From DAOTXK01 sp034435395 (GTDB lineage: Bacteria > Chloroflexota > Anaerolineae > Aggregatilineales > Ch27): 12,987 nt of DNA. Under the pieces are notes generated by a model. That model ran no database searches. It was not told where the DNA came from and saw only the letters and a list, made by a program, of their open reading frames with translations. Positions 1 through 6,056 of this stretch are shown here, in pieces (position 1 is the first letter of the stretch; every line of letters begins with the position of its first letter). The position numbers were made by a program, and so were the translations under genes. Where the stretch lies: positions 1 to 12,987 of the forward strand of contig DAOTXK010000172.1 in the NCBI GenBank assembly GCA_034435395.1, given 5' to 3'.

Positions 1-16
1 CGTTGATTGGCTCCAA

Positions 17-38
17 AGGGCAGAGCATGCTCCGCCCT
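17..38 (-). other. Near-perfect palindrome downstream of the b-delta gene
   Basis: A 22-base inverted repeat with 11-bp arms meeting at a central AT. The single plus-strand A-C mismatch (22/33) becomes a G-U wobble in minus-strand RNA, so the hairpin is more stable in the transcript of the atp operon. It lacks a clear T-tract on its minus-strand 3' side (only TTTGG), so I do not call it a terminator. A run of six T lies before it in the transcript (42-47). It may be an mRNA stabilising or processing hairpin between the b-delta gene and the next atp gene outside the window. Confidence 0.45.
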
Positions 39-40
39 AA

Positions 41-111
41 GAAAAAACATCAAAATCCTGAGCAACCAGGGGCTTAAAGCCCCTTGTCCGTGAATTCCCG
101 GATAGATACTA
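41..111 (-). repeat. Intergenic hairpin element, copy A (3' of the b-delta gene)
   Basis: This non-coding stretch begins at the stop codon of the b-delta gene and resembles the one that follows atpB (1135-1200). Read on the minus strand, both have the stop codon, three bases, CTATCCG, 13 bases, a hairpin with GGGGCTT in its first arm, then GCTCAGG and a TTGATG stretch. Here the hairpin is AGGGGC/GCCCCT at 68-84 with a five-base loop. The order and spacing of shared blocks are seen directly. That the two copies share an origin or function is an inference. Confidence 0.5.
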
Positions 112-810
112 ATTCAAATGAGCCGCAATATCCCGCAGGCTGGCCCGCACGCTGCCGTCGACCACGCGGTCGCCAGCGCGGATCACCAGCCCACCCATGA
201 TGGACGGGTCGACGCGGAAAATGATCTCTCTGGCGGCCGTTTGCTGCTTAATCGCCGCCTGCTCGGCCTCAGTCAGCGGCAGCGCGCTGACGACTTCGAC
301 CCTGCCGCCCAGCCCTCTGGCCGCTTCCGGCGCGGTGCTGAAAAACTGGTTCACCAGCTCCCGCTGACGCTTCTCGTCCAGCGCCTCGCCGATCAGCTTA
401 TGGGTGGCCGCAATCGCCAGCCCGATCACCTGGTCGCGCAGATCGGCCAGCTGCCGGTTGCGCTCCCCTTCGGCCTTCTCCCGCGCCTCGGCCAGAATCC
501 GCTCGGCCTCCGCGCGTGCCTCAGCGAGGATGCTTTTCCCCGCCTCTTCGCCCCGGCTGCGTGACTCATCGGCGATGGTGGCCGCCTGGCGCCGGGCGTC
601 CTCGATGATCTTGGCGGCTTCCGCCTCGGCATTAGCCCGCGCCTTGGCTGCCACTTCCGCGTCTTCAAGCTGTTTGGCGACCTTCACAGCGCGCTCATCC
701 AGCACACGGGTGAGCGGTCGCCAGGCCAGAAAACTCAGGAGCAGCAGAATGACAAGGAAGTTCACGACTTGGGCGATGAGGAACCCAGCATTTAGCCCTA
801 ATGCTTCCAC
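109..810 (-). CDS. atpF: F-type ATP synthase subunit b fused to the C-terminal domain of subunit delta
   Basis: Peripheral stalk protein of the F1Fo ATP synthase, 233 residues. Residues 8-30 form the single membrane helix, followed by WRPLTRVLDER. Residues 35-155 are the long charged Ala/Glu/Arg coiled coil of subunit b, ending in the usual b-type tail (LIGEALDEKRQRELVNQF). After a short linker, residues 168-233 match the C-terminal domain of delta: RVEVVSALPLTEAEQ, then FRVDPSIMGGLVIRAGD and VVDGSVRASL, as in E. coli AtpH. The six-helix N-terminal domain of delta (about 105 residues) is absent, so this differs from the larger mycobacterial b-delta fusion. The start is GTG at 810, with GGAGG six bases upstream; the frame follows atpE after 17 bases. 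Assignment of both parts is firm; whether a separate delta exists left of the window cannot be seen. Confidence 0.93.
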   Translation of the reverse strand: MEALGLNAGFLIAQVVNFLVILLLLSFLAWRPLTRVLDERAVKVAKQLEDAEVAAKARANAEAEAAKIIEDARRQAATIADESRSRGEEAGKSILAEARAEAERILAEAREKAEGERNRQLADLRDQVIGLAIAATHKLIGEALDEKRQRELVNQFFSTAPEAARGLGGRVEVVSALPLTEAEQAAIKQQTAAREIIFRVDPSIMGGLVIRAGDRVVDGSVRASLRDIAAHLN

Positions 811-827
811 GAATCGCCTCCCTGCAC

Positions 828-1064
828 TTACAGCACAAACAGGATAATGAGGGCAACCACCAGCGCATAGATGGCGACGGCTTCGGCAAACACGATACCC
901 AGGATCATGTTGGTCTGAATCTGCCCGGCGGCTTCAGGGTTACGGCCAATGGCCTGCATCGCCCCATTCACCATCCAGCCAATGCCAATCCCAGGCCCGA
1001 ATGCCCCAATCATGGCCAGCCCAGCGCCCAGCGCCTTCAGACCAATGCTCAGATCCCCAGTCAT
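828..1064 (-). CDS. atpE: F-type ATP synthase subunit c (proteolipid)
   Basis: Forms the rotating c-ring of Fo in the membrane. It has 78 residues, the usual length, in two helices (about 6-36 and 51-77) joined by the polar loop R41-N42-P43. The ion-carrying carboxylate is E61 in the stretch IVFAEAVAIY. The glycine-rich first helix has GPGIGIG, and the positions that bind Na+ in Ilyobacter-type rings (Gln in helix 1, Ser after the Glu) are Ile and Ala here. This points to a proton-driven ring. The ATG start is preceded by a very strong SD, AAGGAGG (1074-1080), nine bases away, which fits the high copy number needed. The 133-base gap from atpB is the longest in the atp group and holds a hairpin element. 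Confidence 0.97.
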   Translation of the reverse strand: MTGDLSIGLKALGAGLAMIGAFGPGIGIGWMVNGAMQAIGRNPEAAGQIQTNMILGIVFAEAVAIYALVVALIILFVL

Positions 1065-1073
1065 CGATAGTTT

Positions 1074-1080
1074 CCTCCTT
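1074..1080 (-). promoter_or_regulatory. Strong Shine-Dalgarno site of atpE
   Basis: AAGGAGG on the minus strand, nine bases before the atpE ATG. It is one of the best SD matches in the window and suits a subunit needed in about ten copies per enzyme. Confidence 0.7.
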
Positions 1081-1134
1081 TAAGGAAAGAGTAACCTGAT
1101 ATTCATCCTCGTCGATGCTATTTAGAACTTATCC

Positions 1135-1200
1135 GAACATCATCAACAGCCTGAGCCGAGGACTTAAGCCCCTCGCCCAGGGAGTGTCGGATAGGCATCA
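1135..1200 (-). repeat. Intergenic hairpin element, copy B (3' of atpB)
   Basis: This is the partner of the element at 41-111. It begins at the atpB stop (TGA, three bases, CTATCCG) and has the hairpin CGAGG/CCTCG at 1157-1175, then GCTCAGG and a TTGATG stretch. The plus-strand A-C mismatch at 62/70 of the hairpin would be a G-U pair in the minus-strand transcript. It lies between atpB and atpE, where segmental mRNA stability could adjust subunit ratios. That role is an inference. Confidence 0.5.
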
Positions 1201-2475
1201 GTGCTGTTCGTCGTGGCCGTCCCCATGATGAGCAGCCATCGCCTGCGCACTGAAGATCAGCGTCAGCACGGCGAACACGAAGGCTTGCATCAGGCCGACG
1301 AACAACTCCAGCGCATAAAACACGGCGGGCACAAAGATCGCCAGCAGGAAGGCCATGATAAACAGCAAGACCTGCCCGGCGAAGATATTGCCAAAAAGAC
1401 GGAAGGCGAAGCTGATGATCTTGGCAAACTCCGACACGATCTCAAACAGGCCGACCACAAAGTCGATCAGGCCCAGCGGCTTCTGGCCCAGGTTACCCAG
1501 CGCCCGCAGGTTAAAAAACTTCTGAAAGTAACTTGGGCCGAGTGCCCATACGCCATAGACCTGAATCATCACCACGGCGACGAGCGCAAAAGCGACGGTC
1601 AGGTTGAGATCGGTGGCAGCGGCCCGCACGAAGGGCGTCACCACAAACAGGTCAGGGTTGGCCTCGGCGACCATCGCCTCGGCGACCATCACCTCAGTGT
1701 CACCGGCAGGTCCCTCTTCGGCAGCCTGTGCCCCGGCGGCGACTGCCTCGCCCGCTTCGGCCCCTTCGGCCTCTTCCTGCGGCGCGGCGTCCGCTTCGTG
1801 CCCACCGGCTTCCTGATGCCCGGCGGTGAAGCCCAGTTCAGCGCATTCGGCGGCGTGCGCTTCCGGGATATGGCCGACGTGCTCAAGCTCGCAGGCGCAG
1901 AAGTCGGCTAGCGTCGCTTTTGTCCCGGCGTCAAACGGGGTTTCATTGCGGAGCGTCACCACACCGGCAATTGGCTCACCTTCTTCAACGTTGACGGGAT
2001 AGCCGTTAAAGCCCGGCTCCGCGCAATGCAGCAGGCCGACGCTATCCACCCCCGGCACCAGTTCCAGCCAGTTCGACACGAGCAGGAAAAAGAAAATGGT
2101 CATCACCAGCGGGAAGACCCGCCCGGCCCGCGACCCGGCCACCGACTTGGCGAAGTCGTACATAAAGCCGACCAGCAGTTCCAACACGCCTTGCAGGCGG
2201 CCCGGTATCGCTCTGATCCCGCCGCGCAGATAAAGAGCCACCAGGATCAGGACGATCACCAGATCGGCCAGCGCCATGCCAACCAGGGTATTCGTCAGGT
2301 GAAACCCTCCCCCCAGGAAGTCCCTGACCAATACCTCGCCCGGCACGAAGATCACCGGCAAGGCCACGCCGATTCCGGCCCCCGGCAGCAGGATAAAGGG
2401 TATCCACAGGCAGAACGCCGCCACAAAGACCACCAGGCCGATGAGGACGAAGAGTCCGCGCACCGTTCTATTCAC
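1198..2475 (-). CDS. atpB: F-type ATP synthase subunit a with a large extra loop
   Basis: Membrane stator subunit that forms the proton half-channels against the c-ring. It has 425 residues; about 240-300 is usual. The core is clear: FFFLLVSNWLELVPG (about 128-142), then after the insert TDLNLTVAFALV, then ISFAFRLFGNIFAGQ with the essential arginine R359, and a last helix LMQAFVFAVLTLIFSAQAM. An extra hydrophobic segment lies at 6-30, before the helix equivalent to E. coli TM1 (about 60-83). Residues about 142-277 are an insert rich in Ala, Glu and Gly, with four Cys and six His. By E. coli topology this insert should be outside the membrane on the extracytoplasmic side. The start is GTG, with AGGAGG eight bases upstream. 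The C-terminus is His-rich. The identity is firm; the role of the insert is unknown. Confidence 0.96.
   Translation of the reverse strand: MNRTVRGLFVLIGLVVFVAAFCLWIPFILLPGAGIGVALPVIFVPGEVLVRDFLGGGFHLTNTLVGMALADLVIVLILVALYLRGGIRAIPGRLQGVLELLVGFMYDFAKSVAGSRAGRVFPLVMTIFFFLLVSNWLELVPGVDSVGLLHCAEPGFNGYPVNVEEGEPIAGVVTLRNETPFDAGTKATLADFCACELEHVGHIPEAHAAECAELGFTAGHQEAGGHEADAAPQEEAEGAEAGEAVAAGAQAAEEGPAGDTEVMVAEAMVAEANPDLFVVTPFVRAAATDLNLTVAFALVAVVMIQVYGVWALGPSYFQKFFNLRALGNLGQKPLGLIDFVVGLFEIVSEFAKIISFAFRLFGNIFAGQVLLFIMAFLLAIFVPAVFYALELFVGLMQAFVFAVLTLIFSAQAMAAHHGDGHDEQH
1661..1690 (-). repeat. Perfect 15-bp tandem repeat inside atpB
   Basis: The unit GCCTCGGCGACCATC occurs twice in tandem and encodes the doubled MVAEA stretch near residues 262-271 of subunit a. 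It lies in the low-complexity Ala/Glu insert, so it looks like recent in-frame repeat growth in a loop under weak constraint. Confidence 0.85.
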
Positions 2476-2524
2476 AGCGCGAGCCTCCTCTCATACCGAG
2501 CTTCCCATCCCTTGTTCTCAATGA

Positions 2525-2809
2525 TCATTCCTCCTTAGTGGCCGTTGAGGCGTCTTCATCCTGGGCCGGGGGCCGGATCGCTGTCGTGGCCGCCCGCACG
2601 ATGCGCAACATCACCAGCAGGCTCAACGGCACGCTCAGGATCACCAGACAAATGGTAAACGGTCCTTTTAATCCGAACTGGGAGTCCAACCACAGGCCCA
2701 GCAGCAAGGCGATGATGATCAGGGCGACGGTGCTGAATCCCGCCTGCCCGGCAAGGGCCGCGATGGTCAGGTTGCGGGCGCGGGATGGCTGCTGTTGGTC
2801 GCCGCTCAC
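2525..2809 (-). CDS. AtpZ/AtpI-like small membrane protein of the atp operon
   Basis: Small protein of 94 residues at the head of the atp group, as is common for AtpI/AtpZ genes, whose products are linked to c-ring assembly or Mg2+/Ca2+ handling. It has two hydrophobic segments: GFSTVALIIIALLLGLWLD, with the conserved glycine and aspartate features of the family, and the stretch FTICLVILSVPLSLLVMLRIV. A charged tail ends in KEE. I chose the GTG at 2809, because GGAGG (2819-2823) lies nine bases upstream. An ATG at 2863 in the same frame would add a basic 18-residue extension, but it has no SD and overlaps a likely -10 box. Family membership is good; the exact function is not shown by the sequence. 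Confidence 0.82.
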   Translation of the reverse strand: MSGDQQQPSRARNLTIAALAGQAGFSTVALIIIALLLGLWLDSQFGLKGPFTICLVILSVPLSLLVMLRIVRAATTAIRPPAQDEDASTATKEE

Positions 2810-2853
2810 AAACGTCTTCCTCCGGGCCAGGGGTCGGCGGGGCAGGCGCGTGC

Positions 2854-2859
2854 ATTTTA
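2854..2859 (-). promoter_or_regulatory. Candidate -10 box of the atp operon
   Basis: TAAAAT on the minus strand (five of six to TATAAT), preceded by TGTG. It lies 44 bases before the preferred GTG start of the AtpZ/AtpI-like gene. The -35 region is poor (TTGGGC at 19 bases is the best seen). The box would allow the atp genes to be transcribed apart from the nuo genes. Confidence 0.35.
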
Positions 2860-2898
2860 TCACAAAGCGGCCAATTTAGCCCAAAACTTGTCGTATAA

Positions 2899-2934
2899 AC
2901 CGGGGCAAAGAATTCCCCGTCTCCCCGCCCCGGT
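2899..2934 (-). terminator. Terminator-like hairpin after nuoN
   Basis: A perfect 8-bp inverted repeat, ACCGGGGC/GCCCCGGT, with a 20-base loop. On the minus strand it is followed by only a short TTTAT, so it would be a weak or leaky intrinsic terminator. It lies 17 bases after the nuoN stop and before the candidate atp promoter, where a boundary between operons would be expected. Confidence 0.4.
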
Positions 2935-2950
2935 GATGGCTGCTGGCTGA

Positions 2951-4429
2951 TCAGAACAGCAGATCGCGGCTGGCCTCCAGCGCCCAGTTGTAAACCGGCG
3001 AGGCGACCACCCCCAGGAAGACGATGCCCAGGCTGGTCAGCAGCAGCGCCCAGCGGTAAACCCCCGCCACCGGGATAGGCTCATCCTCGTCGGCGCTGCG
3101 GTCCACGTACATCACCTTGATCACCATCAGGTAATAGTACAGACCGATGATGGCATTGATCACGCCGACCAGCGCCAGCCAGACGAAATTGGCGTCCACC
3201 GCCGCGTTAAACAGGAAGAACTTGCCGAAGAACCCGGCTGCCGGGGGGATGCCGCCCAGCGAGAGCAGGGCCACCGTCATGGCCAGCGCCAGGCCCGGAC
3301 TGCGCCGGCTCAACCCGGCCAGATCGGCAATCGCCTCGCTGCCGGTGGCCCTGGCGGCCAGGAAGGCCACCGCAAACGCGCTGATGTTGGTCAGGGTGTA
3401 CATGAACATGTAGAAGGCCACCGCCGCCAGGCCCGCGCCGTTCTGCGCCCCGATGGCCACCACGCCGATCAGGGCGTAACCCGCCTGGGCGATGGACGAG
3501 TACGCCAGCAGCCGCTTAACGTTTTTCTGCCACAGGGCCACCACATTGCCGAGCGTCATGGTGACCGCCGCCACCACCGCCAGCAATTGTACCCAGGCCT
3601 CGTCATAGCCGGAGAACACAGCCAGGAAAAAGCGCATCAACAGCGCAAAGCTGGCTGCCTTGCTCGCCACGCTGATGAAGGCCGTGATCGGAGTCGGCGC
3701 GCCCTCATAAACATCCGGCGTCCAGAAGTGGAAGGGCACCACGCTGACCTTAAACCCAAAACCCACCACGATCATCATCAGGCTCACCAGCACCGGCAGG
3801 CCGTCGACGCCGCCCCGCCCCAGCCCGCTGGCGATCTGGTAGATGTTGGTATGCCCGGTGAAGCCGTAGAGCAGACTCAGGCCGTAGAGCATGATGGCTG
3901 AGGCGAACGCGCCGAACAGGAAGTACTTCAGGCCACTCTCCGACGAGCGCTCGTCCCGGCGGTTGAACCCGGCCAGCATGTACAGCGTGATCGAGGTCGT
4001 CTCCAGCGCGACAAAGGCCATGATCAGGTCGGAAGCGGCGCTGACCAGGCTGGTTCCCAGTGTGGCGATGATGATCAGGGCGTAGTATTGCCCCCGGCGG
4101 CCTAACCCCTCCATGTCCACGCTGATCAGGCAGGTCAGCGCCCCGCCCAGGATCACCATCGTGCGGAAGATCTGCGCCAGCACGTCATGCCGGATCATCC
4201 CGCCCAGGAAAAGCTGGCCTTCCAGCTCCCCCTGCCGGGGAGGGGCGGCGATCAGCATCACCAGGATGATGCCCATCATCGCCACCGCCGCGATCACGCC
4301 GATATCCCGACGGCGACTGCTCGGCCAGACCACGTCCAGGATCAACGCGGCCACCGCCAGGATGGTCAGGAGGATTTCCGGCAAGATGGCGAGCAGGCTC
4401 GCCCCCCAGTCCACCGTTTGGAAGTCCAC
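2951..4429 (-). CDS. nuoN: NADH-quinone oxidoreductase (complex I) subunit N
   Basis: Antiporter-like proton-pumping subunit of the membrane arm, next to NuoK in the complex. It has 492 residues, a usual length, with about 14 hydrophobic helices. Conserved charged residues of the channel are in place: E143 in FVALETTSITLYMLAGF, K227 in GFGFKVSVVPFHFWTPD, K257 in SVASKAASF and K403 in GFFGKFFLF. The start chosen is GTG at 4429, giving MDFQTVDWG. It has GGGAGG eight bases upstream and follows the stop of the preceding nuoM by one base. A TTG at 4456 would overlap nuoM by 26 bases and has no comparable SD. It is the last nuo gene of the run. Confidence 0.97.
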   Translation of the reverse strand: MDFQTVDWGASLLAILPEILLTILAVAALILDVVWPSSRRRDIGVIAAVAMMGIILVMLIAAPPRQGELEGQLFLGGMIRHDVLAQIFRTMVILGGALTCLISVDMEGLGRRGQYYALIIIATLGTSLVSAASDLIMAFVALETTSITLYMLAGFNRRDERSSESGLKYFLFGAFASAIMLYGLSLLYGFTGHTNIYQIASGLGRGGVDGLPVLVSLMMIVVGFGFKVSVVPFHFWTPDVYEGAPTPITAFISVASKAASFALLMRFFLAVFSGYDEAWVQLLAVVAAVTMTLGNVVALWQKNVKRLLAYSSIAQAGYALIGVVAIGAQNGAGLAAVAFYMFMYTLTNISAFAVAFLAARATGSEAIADLAGLSRRSPGLALAMTVALLSLGGIPPAAGFFGKFFLFNAAVDANFVWLALVGVINAIIGLYYYLMVIKVMYVDRSADEDEPIPVAGVYRWALLLTSLGIVFLGVVASPVYNWALEASRDLLF

Positions 4430-4430
4430 C

Positions 4431-6041
4431 TTACGCACCTCCCAGCAGCCGCACAATTGGGGCCACCCCGCTCTGGACCATCGGGGCCATCAACCCCGGC
4501 CAGACGCCCAGCAGCACCATAAACGCCATCAACATCGCCAGCGCCGCCTTGTCCAGCACGGTCACATCGCCCACCTGGGCATAGCGCTGCTTGTCAAACT
4601 CGCCGAAGAACACCTGCTGCACCACCCGCAGCACATAGGCCGCCGTGATCACGATGCCCAGCACGGCCACCAGGGCGACGATGCCATAATAGTTAGCCAG
4701 CGACCAGCCGCCCACGGCCAGGGTCACCGTCGAGCTGGCGTTCCACAGCCCCACGAAAATGGGAAATTCGGCCACGAACCCGCTCAGCCCCGGCATCCCC
4801 ATGCTGACCAGGCCGCCCACAATGAACGCAAAAGCCACCCAGGGCATCACCTGGCGGAAGCCGCCCAGGCTGGGGATATCCCGCGTGTGCGCCCGGTCGT
4901 AGACCATGCCGACGCAGGAGAAAAACAGGGCCGTCATCACCCCGTGGCTGAACATTTGCAGCCCCGCACCCGTCATGCCGAACACGTTCATGGTCGCCCA
5001 GCCCATGCTGACCAGCCCCATGTGACTCACCGACGAGAAGCCGATGACGTACTTAAAATCCCGCTGGCGCATGGCGATCAACGCGCCGTAGACGACGTTG
5101 ATCATTGTCAGAAAAACAATCCAGGGCAGATGGGTCCTGGCCCCCTCCGGCAGGAACTGCACCCCCACCCGCAGCGCGCTATAAGCGCCCAGTTTCATCA
5201 GCACGCCGGCGTGGATCATGGAGACGGCGGTGGGGGCGGCCACGTGGCCGTCCGGGCTCCAGTTGTGAAAGGGGAACACGCCCGCCAGCACGCCGAAGCC
5301 GATGAAAATGAAGGGGAACCACACGCGGGCGAAAGTCAGCCCATCAATGCCAAACACCTCGCGGTTGAACGGGCTGTCCGGCTGCATCGAAACCTTCATG
5401 AGGTCCACAAAGTCAAAGCTGTATTTGCCGGTGGCGTCCCCGGCCACGAAGTACATGGCCAGCGCGCCGATCAGGGCGATCACCGAGCCGATCAGGATGT
5501 ACAGCGTCAGCTTCATGGCCGCGTATTCGCGTAGTTCCTTCCAGCCCCAGGTGGCGATCAGCAGGTACATGGGGAAGATGGCCAGCTCATAGAAGAAAAA
5601 CAGCACGAACAGGTCCATGGCCACGAACACGCCGTAGACGCCCGTCACCAGCAGCATAAAAAAGGCCATAAACTCGCGGGGGCGGTCTTCGATGCCCCAC
5701 GAGATCAACACCCCAGCGAAGGAGGCCAGGCCGGTCAGCAACACCATGGGCGCGCTCACGCCATCCACGCCCAGGTGGTAGTTGATGCCCAGCGCCGCCA
5801 CCCAGGGGGTGCTCTCCTGGAACTGGAACATCTGCTCCGGCCCGGTGGCGGCGTTGGCCAGCGCCACATCATAATTGGCATACACCAGCAACCCCAGCAA
5901 CAGGCTGAAGCCGGTCGCCGCCGCCGCGATCAGCCGCGCCTCCTGCTTGGCGGTCTTGGGCAGCAACAGGATCAGGATGCCTGCGACGAAGGGCGTGAGC
6001 GTAATGATGCTCAGTACGGGAAAAGGCGACCAATATTCCAT
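4431..6041 (-). CDS. nuoM: Second NuoM-type complex I subunit (NuoM2), lacking the TM7 lysine
   Basis: Antiporter-like subunit of 536 residues. NuoM features are E152 in FFFYELAIFPMYLLIATWGW, K283 in GVLMKLGAYSALRV, H266 in WSPDGHVAAPTAVSM, FSSVSHMGLV, and E425 in GMPGLSGFVAEFPIF. Where NuoM1 has IKVPVWPFH, this protein has VLAGVFPFH, so the lysine of TM7 (E. coli NuoM K234) is Leu at 252 and the following proline is Gly. It starts with ATG, 15 bases after the stop of NuoM1. It is a full-length, intact paralogue, not a pseudogene. The tandem NuoM pair with a longer NuoL lateral helix fits a four-pump '2M' complex I. Identity as a NuoM family member is firm; which of the two copies is the added one is an inference. 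Confidence 0.95.
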   Translation of the reverse strand: MEYWSPFPVLSIITLTPFVAGILILLLPKTAKQEARLIAAAATGFSLLLGLLVYANYDVALANAATGPEQMFQFQESTPWVAALGINYHLGVDGVSAPMVLLTGLASFAGVLISWGIEDRPREFMAFFMLLVTGVYGVFVAMDLFVLFFFYELAIFPMYLLIATWGWKELREYAAMKLTLYILIGSVIALIGALAMYFVAGDATGKYSFDFVDLMKVSMQPDSPFNREVFGIDGLTFARVWFPFIFIGFGVLAGVFPFHNWSPDGHVAAPTAVSMIHAGVLMKLGAYSALRVGVQFLPEGARTHLPWIVFLTMINVVYGALIAMRQRDFKYVIGFSSVSHMGLVSMGWATMNVFGMTGAGLQMFSHGVMTALFFSCVGMVYDRAHTRDIPSLGGFRQVMPWVAFAFIVGGLVSMGMPGLSGFVAEFPIFVGLWNASSTVTLAVGGWSLANYYGIVALVAVLGIVITAAYVLRVVQQVFFGEFDKQRYAQVGDVTVLDKAALAMLMAFMVLLGVWPGLMAPMVQSGVAPIVRLLGGA

Positions 6042-6056
6042 AATTCCCCTGCCTCA

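Noticed and set aside
828..1064. Possible sodium-driven c-ring.
   Set aside because: The Gln in helix 1 and the Ser/Thr after the key Glu, found in Na+-binding rings, are Ile and Ala here, so a proton ring is more likely.
1105..1145. Possible promoter for atpE in the atpB-atpE spacer (TTGATG and TAAATA, 16 bases apart on the minus strand).
   Set aside because: Only four and three of six bases match the consensus, and the TTGATG is part of the repeated element, so I do not call it.
4430..4456. TTG start for nuoN at 4456.
   Set aside because: It would overlap nuoM2 by 26 bases and has no SD; the GTG at 4429 has GGGAGG eight bases upstream and gives a typical NuoN N-terminus.
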